DNA of 64,000 nt, from NCBI GenBank assembly GCA_029938605.1, contig JAOZUO010000001.1, positions 57,932-121,931 of the forward strand, in the 5' to 3' direction. This document shows positions 1-9,340 of this stretch, in pieces (positions within the stretch are counted from its first letter, which is position 1; each line of letters opens with the position of its first letter). The stretch comes from Deltaproteobacteria bacterium. Lineage in GTDB: Bacteria; Myxococcota_A; Polyangia; HGW-17; JAJRWW01. Position numbers and translations under genes: made by a program. The notes beneath the pieces are model-generated. The model made no database searches and was not told where the DNA came from. It was given only the letters and a program-made list of their open reading frames with translations.

Positions 1-2
1 AC

Positions 3-182
3 GCCACGGTGGACAGCGCCGTGGAGGGCCTCAAGCTAGGCGCCTTCGACTACCTGATGAAGCCCTGCGACATCAAGGTCCTCATGCAAAAGCTCAACGC
101 GGCCATGAAACGGAGACAGCAGCAAGTCGAGGAGGCCATGGAGGCCCGAACCCAGGACATCATCCTCCGACACGGCCGCTAG
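3..182 (+). CDS. Response regulator receiver domain, C-terminal part (cut by window edge)
   Basis: Frame 3 is open from the left edge to a TAG at 180-182. It reads as the last third of a CheY-like receiver: G-A-F-D-Y-L-M-K-P carries the conserved Lys-Pro of the alpha4/beta5 switch region, followed by a helical tail rich in Lys, Arg and Gln. No output domain follows, so this is either a single-domain regulator or one whose output domain lies upstream. The phosphorylated Asp lies outside the window. The next gene starts 33 bp downstream on the same strand. Family assignment rests on the K-P switch motif only. Confidence 0.75.
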   Translation, partial: ATVDSAVEGLKLGAFDYLMKPCDIKVLMQKLNAAMKRRQQQVEEAMEARTQDIILRHGR

Positions 183-215
183 GCCCTTTTCCCCAGGGCC
201 ACCCCCGACACCCCT

Positions 216-1565
216 ATGCCGCGCCGCGCACCTCTCTGGTTCATCCTCGTGATTGTTGGCCAGCTACTGATGGCCACGGGAGATGCACGCGCCGACGCCG
301 CGGACTACAGCCCCCACAACTTCGAATGGCAGGGCACTTCAAGGCTCTTTGAGCTGGCCGCCGAGCGCGGCTTCAGCATCGAGACCCGGTCCAACCTCGA
401 CTGGAAAAAGATCGAAAAACGTCACATCCTGCTCTTCCTGTATCCCACGGCGCCGATCCCGTCCGAGAAGCTCGTGGCGTACCTGCGGGGGGGCGGTCGC
501 GTGATCCTCGCCGATGACTTCGGCTCCACCGCAGAGCTGCTCGAAAAGCTGGGCGTGCGTCGCGTCCCGGTGAACGGCGCCCGACTCAGCCGGTTGCACG
601 CGGAGAACCCAGCGCTGCCCATCGCCACTCCCCTCACGCCCCATCCCCTGAACAACGGTATCCCAGAGCTGGTGACCAACCACCCGGCAGCCTTCGACAC
701 GCAGCTCCCCGCCATCTTCGGCTTCGAGCCCGCCGGCGGTGCGCTGGTGGTAGCCGCCACCCTGGGTCGTGGCCGCATCGTGCTGATCTCCGACCCCTCC
801 GTCTTCATCAACCGGATGCTCAAATTCCCCGGGAACGAGGCCTTCACCCGACGGCTCCTGGGCTATCTGGGGCGACCGGGCGAGGATAGCTATGTGGTCT
901 TTACGCAGCACTTCACCGAGACGGGCTCTCCCAAGCCCACCGTGAAGGTGAGGGTTCCCCCTCCGCCAGGGCTGTCGGCCATCCTCGCCGACGCCAACAC
1001 CCTCCTGGCGGAGTTCAACGAGTACATGCTGGACCGGGTGTGGATCATGCCCATCGCCACACTCTTCGCCGGCCTGCTCCTGGCGCTGGCAGTCTGGGTG
1101 ATCCCCATGATGCGGCCCCGGTACGACGCTAGCTGGACCCGGCCTGGAGAGGGCCCACCGCCGGCGCGCTACGCACGGGATCTGGAGCCTTACATGAGCG
1201 GCAGCCCGCGCAAGATGAACTTCGCCTACCCGGCCGCGGTGTTTCGAGACGTCATGGACGTGGACCTGGAACAGACCCTCGGCGTTGCGGCGCCCCTGGC
1301 CACCATGGATGAGCCGGCCTTGCGTCGCATGGTACAGAAGCGGGCCGGCGCCGAGGCGGAGCGACTGTGTACCCTGCTCATTGGACTCACGCGCCGTATC
1401 CCCCACCGGGAGATGGTGACCCCCTTTACCCTGACTCCACGCTACAGCTTCCGCGAGCTCAAACGGCTCCAGGACTGCGGCCGTCTCCTCCTGGAGGCCC
1501 TGCGCCCAAGCGACGGAACCCCCAATCAAACCGCAACCGACGAACGGACGACAACGAACGGATAA
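216..1565 (+). CDS. DUF4350 domain membrane protein
   Basis: This 449-residue protein has an N-terminal signal or anchor (W-F-I-L-V-I-V-G-Q-L-L-M). A DUF4350-like Rossmann-type domain follows: about residues 35-100 contain the segment Y-L-R-G-G-G-R-V-I-L-A-D-D-F-G, typical of this family. One strong transmembrane helix lies near residues 272-295, with a cytoplasmic tail of about 150 residues. It is the first gene of a tight operon with a MoxR ATPase and a DUF58 protein. DUF4350-MoxR-DUF58 is a recurrent cassette of unknown function thought to assemble or regulate membrane-associated complexes. The stop codon is immediately followed by TTG-ATG of the next gene, so translational coupling is likely. 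Confidence 0.8.
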   Translation: MPRRAPLWFILVIVGQLLMATGDARADAADYSPHNFEWQGTSRLFELAAERGFSIETRSNLDWKKIEKRHILLFLYPTAPIPSEKLVAYLRGGGRVILADDFGSTAELLEKLGVRRVPVNGARLSRLHAENPALPIATPLTPHPLNNGIPELVTNHPAAFDTQLPAIFGFEPAGGALVVAATLGRGRIVLISDPSVFINRMLKFPGNEAFTRRLLGYLGRPGEDSYVVFTQHFTETGSPKPTVKVRVPPPPGLSAILADANTLLAEFNEYMLDRVWIMPIATLFAGLLLALAVWVIPMMRPRYDASWTRPGEGPPPARYARDLEPYMSGSPRKMNFAYPAAVFRDVMDVDLEQTLGVAAPLATMDEPALRRMVQKRAGAEAERLCTLLIGLTRRIPHREMVTPFTLTPRYSFRELKRLQDCGRLLLEALRPSDGTPNQTATDERTTTNG

Positions 1566-1568
1566 TTG

Positions 1569-2540
1569 ATGCAACCCACTGGCATTGAAAAGCAGCAACT
1601 GGACCAGGTGAGCCACCTGGTGTCGGCCATCCAGCAAGAGATCGCAAAGGTGTACATCGGCGATCCCACCACGGTACAGGTACTGCTCACCGCCCTGGTG
1701 GCCCGGGGCCATGTCCTGCTCGAGGGCGTCCCCGGCGTGGCAAAGACCACCCTGGTGAAGGCCTTCAGCACCACCCTGAGCTGCAGCTTCAAGCGGATCC
1801 AGTTCACGCCGGATCTGCTCCCTTCGGACATCACCGGCACCTATATTCTGGACATGCGGGAGAACACCTTCGTGCTCCGAGAAGGGCCCATCTTCGCGCA
1901 GATCGTGCTTGGGGACGAGATCAACCGCGCACCGGCGAAGACCCAGTCGGCCCTGTTGGAGGCCATGCAGGAGCGTCAGGTCACCATTGACGGTCAGACG
2001 CGCCACCTGGAGCCGCCCTTCATGGTGCTCGCCACTCAGAACCCCATCGAGCATGACGGCACCTACCCGCTGCCCGAGGCCCAGGTGGACCGATTCATGA
2101 TCAAGCTGGAGCTGGCCTATCCGCACGAGCAAGCGGAGATGCAGATGCTCGAGACCTATAACAAGCCCCTTCCCGAGCTGCACTCCCTGCTGGAGGCCGA
2201 GCAGATCGTGGCCCTGCAGGACCTGGCCGAGCAGGTGCACATCGAGCGTGAGCTGATCCAGTACGTGCTGGGGCTCGTCACCTTCACCCGGACCCACCGC
2301 CGCATCTTCCTGGGCGCCTCGCCCCGGGCCGGACTGAACCTGCTGTACGCCTCGAAGGCCTGGGCCCTGCTGCGCGGGCGGGACTACGTGCTGCCCGATG
2401 ATGTGAAGGGGTTGGCGCCCCATGTGCTTTCCCACCGGATCCTCCTCACCCCCGAGGCGGAGCTGGAGGGCATGACGCCCCGCCAAATCGTTACCGAGGC
2501 CCTGGACCGGGTGCCCTATCGGGGGTCAGCCGGCGGATGA
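1569..2540 (+). CDS. MoxR-family AAA+ ATPase
   Basis: This 323-residue AAA+ protein has the length expected for MoxR. Walker A is G-V-P-G-V-A-K-T near residue 55. Walker B and the following helix read G-D-E-I-N-R-A-P-A-K-T-Q-S-A-L-L-E, the MoxR hallmark. Sensor 1 is A-T-Q-N-P, and a C-terminal lid domain follows. MoxR ATPases act as chaperones that load metals or remodel vWA-domain partners. The next gene encodes a vWA (DUF58) protein and overlaps it by 4 bp (ATGA). The ORF track starts at TTG 1566; I prefer the ATG immediately after it. Confidence 0.93.
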   Translation: MQPTGIEKQQLDQVSHLVSAIQQEIAKVYIGDPTTVQVLLTALVARGHVLLEGVPGVAKTTLVKAFSTTLSCSFKRIQFTPDLLPSDITGTYILDMRENTFVLREGPIFAQIVLGDEINRAPAKTQSALLEAMQERQVTIDGQTRHLEPPFMVLATQNPIEHDGTYPLPEAQVDRFMIKLELAYPHEQAEMQMLETYNKPLPELHSLLEAEQIVALQDLAEQVHIERELIQYVLGLVTFTRTHRRIFLGASPRAGLNLLYASKAWALLRGRDYVLPDDVKGLAPHVLSHRILLTPEAELEGMTPRQIVTEALDRVPYRGSAGG

Positions 2541-4234
2541 GACCCAGCCTCACCACAGGCGGCAAGTCCGTTCTGGCCACCGCGGGGCTCTTCATCCTGG
2601 GAGGCGTGATCGTCCGCTCCTGGCCCCTGGTGTCGTTGGGCGGCGTCGCCCTGGTCATGCTCCTGGCGGCCATGATCCTCTTCTATCCGCGCACAATCCT
2701 CCTGGGCCGTCGCAAGCTTGAGGTGGCCTGGTGGATTCCGCCCTCGGAGATGGCGGGGGGTGCGCTCATGGTGGGCAATCCCTTCGGGCTGCAGCTCTTT
2801 GTGCGCAATCGATCCCCGTACAACCTCGGCCGGGCCGAGATCAGCGTGCTGCACTCCGAGCCCATAGAGATGCTCTCGCCCGACCCGGCCACGCTCATCG
2901 CCAAAGGCGCCGAGGTGGAGCTCGAGCTCCAGGCGCGGTGCCACTCCGCGGGCCAGTGGTTTTTCTATGGGGTGACCCTGCGGCTGGTGGGCCCCCTCGG
3001 GCTGTACCAGGTCATCGCCTACTATCCACTGCCGCTAACCACGCGCATCTTCCCGCGCTTCGCGCCGATCCGGGCGTCTGTACCCCATCGGCCCCGTACG
3101 GGCACGCCCCACGAGCGCAGCGGACGCCACCCCCTCAAGCTGCGCGGGCTAGGCGGCGACCTGCGGGAGATCCGGGACCATCAGCACGGCGACCCCTTCA
3201 AGAACATCGCCTGGAAGGCCACGGCCCGCATGCGCAAGCTGATGGTCAAGGAGTACGAGAGCGAGATCATGGTCACCCACTATGTGGTGCTCGACATCTC
3301 GTGGTCCATGCGCTCGGGCGACTTCGGCTCCTCCAAACTCGACTACGGCGTAGACCTGGCAGCATCCTTCGCGCGATGGGCCATCGAGTCGGGTGACCGT
3401 GTGGGGTTGGTGACCTTTGACAGCCGCGTCTACTCCAAGATCCGCCCCTCGGACGGCCGCCCCCACCTGGCCAAGATCATCGACCGGCTCATGGAGCTTC
3501 GCAACATCGTAGACGAGGATCTCACCAACCTGACCCAGGGGGAGCTCGTGCGAGCGGTGGCCGAGTTCATGCTCTACCAGGACGGCGTGAACGTGCGTAT
3601 TCGAACCGCGCCAACGCCCCAGAGCGATCTCTGGGACCGCATCGTCACCGACCACCTGGGCAACCTCTACGACTTCAAGGCCCTCGCCCACTGGGTGGAC
3701 CAGTACCTCGACAAGCACCAGCAGGGGCGACGCGCCACCCGCTGGTGGCGCCCCGTGGTGGCCCAGACCCAGGAGCTAAGAAACCTGCGGCGGTTCTGCC
3801 AGATACGGGGCATCGACCTGCCCTATCGCAGCGGCGACGACGTGCACGGCTCCAAGGACGCCGGCCTCACCGACGCCATCAGCCAGGTGTCCGCCTCGCG
3901 GGGCTCGCAGTTCATCCTGCTCATCTCCGACCTGGAGGGCATCACCACCGGGGGCGGCGTCATGAAGGGGCTCGCCATGGCGGTCCGCAAGCACCACCAC
4001 CCTGTGCTCATCGTGCCCCACACGCCCAGATTCGGCCCAAAGCCCGTGAGCGAGGAGTCCCGGGCCGTGGCCGACATCCTTCGAGCGGACGAAGATCGAC
4101 GCACGAGCCGCCTCCGCCGGGAGGTAGCCAAGCTCGGCGTACCGGTGCTGCACGCCGCCCCCGAAGACGCCCTGATGCTGCTGCTGCGTCGCCTGGCCCG
4201 GATCCGCCGCCTCCGCTCCGGACGCGGAGCCTGA
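2537..4234 (+). CDS. DUF58 protein with vWA fold
   Basis: This 565-residue protein has two N-terminal hydrophobic helices (about residues 12-26 and 32-50) and a beta-rich middle. The DUF58 signature D-P-F-K-N-I-A-W-K-A-T-A-R lies near residue 220. A von Willebrand A domain starts near residue 248 with a full MIDAS motif, D-I-S-W-S-M, so metal binding is likely. The C-terminal part has the strand L-L-I-S-D-L-E-G. It is the presumed client of the overlapping upstream MoxR ATPase. An insertion of about 90 residues between the MIDAS region and the last strands is longer than I expect for DUF58. The pathway is unknown. Confidence 0.88.
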   Translation: MRPSLTTGGKSVLATAGLFILGGVIVRSWPLVSLGGVALVMLLAAMILFYPRTILLGRRKLEVAWWIPPSEMAGGALMVGNPFGLQLFVRNRSPYNLGRAEISVLHSEPIEMLSPDPATLIAKGAEVELELQARCHSAGQWFFYGVTLRLVGPLGLYQVIAYYPLPLTTRIFPRFAPIRASVPHRPRTGTPHERSGRHPLKLRGLGGDLREIRDHQHGDPFKNIAWKATARMRKLMVKEYESEIMVTHYVVLDISWSMRSGDFGSSKLDYGVDLAASFARWAIESGDRVGLVTFDSRVYSKIRPSDGRPHLAKIIDRLMELRNIVDEDLTNLTQGELVRAVAEFMLYQDGVNVRIRTAPTPQSDLWDRIVTDHLGNLYDFKALAHWVDQYLDKHQQGRRATRWWRPVVAQTQELRNLRRFCQIRGIDLPYRSGDDVHGSKDAGLTDAISQVSASRGSQFILLISDLEGITTGGGVMKGLAMAVRKHHHPVLIVPHTPRFGPKPVSEESRAVADILRADEDRRTSRLRREVAKLGVPVLHAAPEDALMLLLRRLARIRRLRSGRGA

Positions 4235-4247
4235 GTGTAGCGCCCGT

Positions 4248-5477
4248 ATGTTCGACACCACATTCATCGATGCGAAGGATCACTGGACGCTGCTGGCGCT
4301 GCTCATCGTGGCCGGGGGACTGGGCCTGTGGGCAGAGAGGACGCGGTGGGGAGCACGACTCAGCGCGGTGGTGGTGACCATGGGAGTAGCCTTCGTGCTG
4401 TCGAACCTCTCGGTCATCCCATCGGCGGCGCCCGTCTACGACGTCACGTGGACCTACCTGGTGCCGCTGGCGATCCCCCTGCTGCTGTTTCGCGCGAACC
4501 TGCGGCGAATCATCAAAGAGGCCGGGGCCACCCTGGTGGCCTTCGGCATAGGCGGTGTGGGCACGCTGCTGGGCACAGTGCTGGCATTTCACATCGTCCC
4601 CATGGGGCAGCACGCCTGGCAGCTCGCGGGCATCTTCGCGGCGACCTACGTCGGCGGCGCCCTCAACTTCGTGGCCACGGCCAAGGCCGTGGGACTCCAG
4701 TCCGGAGACCTGTTGGCCGCGTCCATGGCCGCGGACAACCTGATGATGGCGCTGTACTTCATGGTTATCTTCGCCCTGCCCGGGTTCCATTGGCTGCGAC
4801 AACGCTACACGGATCGAGGCTACGACCCCGCCGTAGACGTTGCCATAGACGTTGCCAAAGACGTTGCCAAAGACGTTACCGAAGACATTGCCAAAGACAT
4901 TGAAATGACCGTCGATGAGGCGGATGACGAACCTGGCGAGGACGACGCCAGCGGACGGAACCTCCCCCTGCTCGAGCTGGGACTCGCGCTGGCGCTCTCG
5001 GCGTCCCTCTGCGCGCTGGGGTTCTGGTTGCAGCGCGTCACGGGGCTGCGGGGATCGGGGATCCTGTTCACGACGGTCTTCATCGTGGCGCTGGCCACGC
5101 TCTTTCCAGCTCAGCTCGAGCGGTTGGTGCCGGCCGAGCGGGTGGGCGTGTTTCTGATGCAGATCTTCTTCGCGGTCATCGGCGCCAGCGCCAACGTGGC
5201 CATCGTCCTACGGGTGGGGCCCATCCTGTTCCTCTTCGCGGCGGTGATCCTCTCGGTGCACCTGCTGTTTCTACTGGTGGCCGGGAAGCTCCTACGCCTG
5301 GACCTGGCGGAGCTGGTCATCGCCTCCAACGCCAATATGGGCGGCCCCACCACCGCCGCCGCCATGGCCACGGCGCGAGGATGGCGCCGCCTGGTGGTCC
5401 CCGCCATCCTCTGCGGCACCCTGGGCTACGCCAGCGCCACCTTCATCGGCACCGCCGTGGGCTTCTGGCTGAAATAG
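4248..5477 (+). CDS. DUF819 family integral membrane protein with acidic tetrapeptide-repeat loop
   Basis: This 409-residue polytopic protein has about ten hydrophobic helices in two bundles. G-A-L-N-F-V-A-T in the first half and N-A-N-M-G-G-P-T-T-A-A in the second are the pseudo-symmetric motifs of the DUF819 (YjcL-like) family, a putative transporter family related to glutamate/2-hydroxycarboxylate carriers. The two halves are joined by a polar loop containing a 4-residue repeat (D-V-A-K / D-V-A-I / D-V-T-E / D-I-A-K), encoded by a 12-bp DNA repeat at about 4831-4905. It starts 14 bp after the DUF58 gene, so co-transcription is possible. The substrate is unknown. Confidence 0.85.
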   Translation: MFDTTFIDAKDHWTLLALLIVAGGLGLWAERTRWGARLSAVVVTMGVAFVLSNLSVIPSAAPVYDVTWTYLVPLAIPLLLFRANLRRIIKEAGATLVAFGIGGVGTLLGTVLAFHIVPMGQHAWQLAGIFAATYVGGALNFVATAKAVGLQSGDLLAASMAADNLMMALYFMVIFALPGFHWLRQRYTDRGYDPAVDVAIDVAKDVAKDVTEDIAKDIEMTVDEADDEPGEDDASGRNLPLLELGLALALSASLCALGFWLQRVTGLRGSGILFTTVFIVALATLFPAQLERLVPAERVGVFLMQIFFAVIGASANVAIVLRVGPILFLFAAVILSVHLLFLLVAGKLLRLDLAELVIASNANMGGPTTAAAMATARGWRRLVVPAILCGTLGYASATFIGTAVGFWLK

Positions 5478-5497
5478 AAACAGACGCGCTCGGAGAG

Positions 5498-8400
5498 CTA
5501 CTTGGCCGCGGCGAGCAGGAGGGTCGAGATCAGGCCGAGCTTCGTTTCGTCTACTTTGAGCCGCAGGGCGAGCACCTTGCCCCGGGTCTCGAAGCGGAGG
5601 CTGGTGACCAGGGACTTAAACGGGCCGGGGATCTTGGAGGAGAACATCTTCACCATCATAGGCAGCAACCTGTTCAGCTTGGTGGCCACACCGCTCGAGT
5701 TGCAGGTGGCGGCGAGGGTGAGGTCCAGCCCGCTCCCCGACGCCAGCCCGTAGAGCATGAAGTTTTCGATGGTAGCTCCCGACCCTGCCTTGAGCTGCGC
5801 CAGGAGGGAAGCTGCTTGCTTCTGCAGGTCTGGCGACAACGTCATGGCGATCAGCATGTGGGGCGTGGACGTGACGCCCATTCCCTTGAGTAGCGCCTTG
5901 CCCCAGCCAGTATCCGCGGCGCTCTTGACCCTCTTACTGGTCATGCGGGACAGCCCGTGGCGAATGAAATCCGTGGACGAAAAGAGCACCAGCTTGTTCG
6001 ACGTAAGCACCAGGTTGAGGTCGTCCTTTGCCAGGACCGTGTGACCCGCCACCTTGGTCTCCTGGATCTTCCCCTCCGCCTTTTTCAGGGCCCGGAGCAA
6101 TGCCTTAGTCTTGAGATCGCCCGACACCGCGAAGATCATGACGGGCTCTTCGGTGCCACCGGCGGTCTTCTTGAACCTCAGGCCCATGGCAATCGTGCCG
6201 ATTTTGGCCGGTGACAGTCCCATGGAGGCCAGGGCCTTGAAGGCATTGGCGGGAATCTTTGCCAGGAGCTGGCGACCCCAGCGGGTCTTGCGCACTGCAT
6301 CCAGATCCACTTGACCCCAGAGGGGGAGCTCGGGCGGGATCACCCGGAGGGGGTTCCTCTCGGAGGCCTTGATGCCGGCACGGCTGCGACGGCCCTTGGT
6401 GATCTTGCCAGGCGCCGGCAGCTTCTTTCCGACCCCCAGCAGAGCACCGATGCCCGACGTGGCTTTCCCGGATCCGCTCAAGGCGGAAGACCGCCCACCC
6501 AGCACCCCGAACAACCCGCCGAGGGACGGTTTCTTTGCCGCAACACGCACGGGAGTGGGTCCCATGGGGGCCAGACGTGCAGCTACCGGGCCCATGGCCG
6601 CGGCGGATTTGCCCGCCGGGCGCATGGTCGCTGGGCGCATGGTCGCGGACCGCTTCATGTCGCCCTTGGCCAGCGTCATCCCCTGTTCGGTCTTGGTCTT
6701 GGGCCCGACCTTGGAGGACGACTTCGAGTCGCCTCCATCGCCCCCCCCGAGCACGAAGAACCACAGCCCAAACCCCACCAGACCCAAAGCCACCAGCACG
6801 AGCACGATGATCAGCGGGAGGTTGCTCTTTTTCTGGTGCGCAGCGGAGGTGGGCAACATGGCATCGGTGCCACTGACGGCCCCAATGGGTCGGGAGCCGG
6901 CCACCGGCACGGGCTGGGAGGGCGCTCCTGGAAGGGGCGCTTGAGGAACCGCCGTCATGGGACCGGTTCCACCGCCCACGAGCCAGCCGTTACGCGCCAT
7001 CATCTGCCGGAGGTCCTCACGCAGCTCCGACACAGCGGAGTATCGGGTGTCCCGCTCCTTGGCGAGCATCTTAAGGATGATCGGGTCGAAATCCTGGGGC
7101 ACCGTAGGCACCAGGGAAGAGACGGGCTGAGGAGTCTCCTTGAGCTGCCACTGGATGATGGATGCCGGCGAGTCGCTCGAAAACGGCAGCGTGCCCGTGA
7201 GCATCTGGTACGCCAACATACCCAGGGCATAGATGTCTGACCGCCCATCGAGCTGCTTCCCCATGAGCTGCTCCGGGGACATGTACTCGAGGGTCCCCAG
7301 GGTCTGGCCGGCCGCCGTGAGCTGCGGCCCCGCCGCCAGATCTCCCGCCACGATCTTGGCGATACCGAAGTCGAGGATCTTCACGAAGTCCGGGTAGTCA
7401 GGGCGGTGCTCAAGAAAGACGTTCTCGGGCTTGATGTCCCGGTGCACGATGTTCATGGAGTGCGCCTCACCCAGGGAGGTGCAGCACTGCTCGAGGATCC
7501 CGGCGGTGCGGGCCGCCGGGACGAGGGTAAGCTCCTCCATGACATCGAACAGCGTCTCTCCCTGGAGCAGCTCCATGGCGATGTAGAGCAGCCCGTTTTC
7601 AGTCTCGTCGAAGTCGTAGGTAATGATGGTGTGCGGATCCCGCAGGTTACAGGCGGACTTTGCCTCCCGTCGAAAACGCGCCACCAGGTTCTCGTCCTGG
7701 CTCATGCCCGGAGCCAGCACCTTGATGGCCACCTCGCGATCCATCTGGATCTGCCTGGCCCGGTACACGTCCCCAAAGCCCCCTTCGCCGATGTGTTGCT
7801 CCACCAGGTAGCGGCGATTCAGGGTCTTACCCGTGAGGTCATCGTCGTCAGGTCCCGGGGCCACACTCGCTCCACCGGGTACAGGAGCAGCAACGCTCGG
7901 CGGGGCCGCCGTGGGGGGCGCAGCCATGGGGGGCGCAGCCATGGGAGGCGCAGCCATGGGAGGCGCAGCCATGGGAGGCGCAGCCCTGGGAGGCGCAGCC
8001 ACGGGAGGCGCACCGGGGGCCACCCCCGGAGGCGAAATGGGGCCGGGTGCGCCAGGACCACCAACGGCGATGGTCTCCATCATCCCCGGGGACGGTTGGA
8101 CGGGTGGAGCCCCGGGTGTAAGCGGGGCCGGGCGCGGCACCACCGCGCTCGGCCCGTTCCCCATGGGACCGGCTACGCTCGGTCCGTTCCCCATGGGACC
8201 GGCCACGGACCTCGCCCGAGAGGGCGGCCCCTTGGGCATGGAAGTGATCCGCGACGACGGGCCCCCGACGGGCGCTGAGGGAGTCGCCGGCGTGTACGCC
8301 GGTTGGGCGGCAGCAGGGGGAGAGTAGGCCGGCTGCACGGGTGCCTGGGGCGCGGGCGCCTGGGGCACGGGCGCCTGGGGCACGGGCGCCTGGGGTACAG

Positions 8401-8659
8401 GTGCCTGGGGCACGGGTGCCTGGGCTACGGGCGCCTGGGCTACGGGCGCCTGGGCTACGGGTGCCTGGGCTACGGGCGCCTGGGCTACGGGCGCCTGGGG
8501 CACGGGTACCTGGGCCGAGGGAGAGCCCGAGCCCATAAACAGCGTCTGGTTGGCGGACCCCTGGTCCTGGCCGCCCGGCGTGGGCGCTCCACACCCACCG
8601 CAGAACATGGCGCCGGCCTTGTTCCGCTTCCCGCACTTCCCGCAAATATTATCGGCCAT
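5498..8659 (-). CDS. Zinc-ribbon transmembrane Ser/Thr protein kinase
   Basis: This 1053-residue Hanks-type kinase begins with a zinc ribbon of two C-x-x-C knuckles (C-G-K-C and C-G-G-C). A Pro/Ala-rich linker of about 250 residues follows, with 5-residue repeats (Q-A-P-V-P/A and A-A-P-P-M). The kinase domain spans about residues 285-560: Gly loop G-E-G-G-F-G, Lys in V-A-I-K, catalytic H-R-D-I-K-P-E-N, and D-F-G. One transmembrane helix lies near residue 625. The extracytoplasmic part of about 400 residues is of unrecognised fold and is the likely sensor. ATG 8659 is preferred over the longer ORF because GGGAG sits six bases upstream and the zinc ribbon follows at once. It converges with the DUF819 gene. 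Confidence 0.92.
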   Translation of the reverse strand: MADNICGKCGKRNKAGAMFCGGCGAPTPGGQDQGSANQTLFMGSGSPSAQVPVPQAPVAQAPVAQAPVAQAPVAQAPVAQAPVPQAPVPQAPVPQAPVPQAPAPQAPVQPAYSPPAAAQPAYTPATPSAPVGGPSSRITSMPKGPPSRARSVAGPMGNGPSVAGPMGNGPSAVVPRPAPLTPGAPPVQPSPGMMETIAVGGPGAPGPISPPGVAPGAPPVAAPPRAAPPMAAPPMAAPPMAAPPMAAPPTAAPPSVAAPVPGGASVAPGPDDDDLTGKTLNRRYLVEQHIGEGGFGDVYRARQIQMDREVAIKVLAPGMSQDENLVARFRREAKSACNLRDPHTIITYDFDETENGLLYIAMELLQGETLFDVMEELTLVPAARTAGILEQCCTSLGEAHSMNIVHRDIKPENVFLEHRPDYPDFVKILDFGIAKIVAGDLAAGPQLTAAGQTLGTLEYMSPEQLMGKQLDGRSDIYALGMLAYQMLTGTLPFSSDSPASIIQWQLKETPQPVSSLVPTVPQDFDPIILKMLAKERDTRYSAVSELREDLRQMMARNGWLVGGGTGPMTAVPQAPLPGAPSQPVPVAGSRPIGAVSGTDAMLPTSAAHQKKSNLPLIIVLVLVALGLVGFGLWFFVLGGGDGGDSKSSSKVGPKTKTEQGMTLAKGDMKRSATMRPATMRPAGKSAAAMGPVAARLAPMGPTPVRVAAKKPSLGGLFGVLGGRSSALSGSGKATSGIGALLGVGKKLPAPGKITKGRRSRAGIKASERNPLRVIPPELPLWGQVDLDAVRKTRWGRQLLAKIPANAFKALASMGLSPAKIGTIAMGLRFKKTAGGTEEPVMIFAVSGDLKTKALLRALKKAEGKIQETKVAGHTVLAKDDLNLVLTSNKLVLFSSTDFIRHGLSRMTSKRVKSAADTGWGKALLKGMGVTSTPHMLIAMTLSPDLQKQAASLLAQLKAGSGATIENFMLYGLASGSGLDLTLAATCNSSGVATKLNRLLPMMVKMFSSKIPGPFKSLVTSLRFETRGKVLALRLKVDETKLGLISTLLLAAAK

Positions 8660-8792
8660 GCTACTCCCTGCTCCTACTTTTGCGCCCATTTGCGCCCATT
8701 GGCACCCGCTGGCACCCGCTGGCACCCTGAATTGGGTGAACGTTATCACACCCCGTCACTCATTGAAACCAGGTGTCAGGCCAGACTCGAGG

Positions 8793-9013
8793 GCCCCAAA
8801 GGCCGATCAGACCTCTTCGAAAGGCCGATCAGACCTCTTCGAAACGTAGGAGCTGATCTCCGAGGCGGATAAAGTCTCCGGGCTGAAGCAGCCGCTCCTT
8901 GTCCACCTGAATGTAGGTACCATTGGAGCTGTTGAGGTCCACCAACCAGGCCTTGCCGCCTTCGTTACGAATGGCGGCGTGCATGCGGGACATGAAGTCG
9001 TCGTCCGAAAAGA
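8793..9013. repeat. 221-bp exact duplicate of the FHA gene 3' end (copy 1)
   Basis: Base-by-base comparison shows identity to 11159-11379 at a constant offset of 2366. The block covers the last 61 codons of the FHA gene, its stop codon and 36 bp of downstream sequence. The 3' part holds a 22-bp tandem duplication (8798-8819, 8820-8841), also present in copy 2, so that duplication predates the large one. Confidence 0.95.
8829..9013 (-). pseudogene. Truncated FHA domain fragment
   Basis: This fragment encodes only the C-terminal half of an FHA domain, including S-R-M-H-A-A-I and N-S-S-N-G-T-Y. It is identical to the end of the complete FHA gene at 11195-12676. The open frame continues upstream to 9116 through unrelated sequence (a 35-residue head with no FHA character), so the ORF in the track is a chimera made at the duplication junction. 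It lacks the N-terminal strands and the phosphothreonine-binding Arg of the domain. It is unlikely to be functional. Confidence 0.85.
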
Positions 9014-9180
9014 GGTGCTCATTCACTGTATGTGGGTAGATTCCGGTGATCCAATCCCCTCTTCTGTTCAGAAACAATGGAATTGTTTTCGTAGAGGCTG
9101 TGAAAACAGTGGTCAACCGTTCCTAGCGGTTGTCCACCGGACCGGCAGTTTCCATCAGCCTTCCCCCGGCTCGTAAATTT

Positions 9181-9333
9181 GGTCCCCATATGGGACTTAA
9201 CTCGCTGGTTGACAGCTCAACCCCTGAGTTCGGTCTCTATATGGGACACAACTCGCTGGTTGACAGCTCAACCCCTGAGTTCGGTCCCTATATGGGACAC
9301 AACTCGCTGGTTGACAGCTCAACCCATGAGTTC
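9181..9333. repeat. Three tandem 51-bp repeats, each encoding two hairpins
   Basis: Three head-to-tail 51-bp units (9181, 9232, 9283) are followed by a degenerate start of a fourth at 9334. Each unit contains a 6-bp stem with tetraloop, GGTTGA-cagc-TCAACC, extended by an outer stem AACTC/GAGTT across a symmetric 3x3 internal loop. Between these lies a second hairpin, GTCCC-N5-GGGAC. The differences between units fall mostly in loops or keep a G-U pair, which argues for structure at the RNA or DNA level. The unit is a multiple of three and open in several frames, but no ORF here looks like a real protein. Confidence 0.8.
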
Positions 9334-9340
9334 GGTCCTT

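Noticed and set aside
339-2486. 715-residue minus-strand ORF
   Set aside because: Antisense to the DUF4350 and MoxR genes, which have clear motifs. Long antisense ORFs are expected in high-GC DNA.
8681-8735. Short tandem repeats with TGGCAC upstream of the zinc-ribbon kinase
   Set aside because: TGGCAC is on the wrong strand for the kinase and lacks a TTGC at sigma-54 spacing.
9181-9333. Possible CRISPR array
   Set aside because: Units are directly adjacent 51-bp repeats without unique spacers, and no cas gene is in the window.
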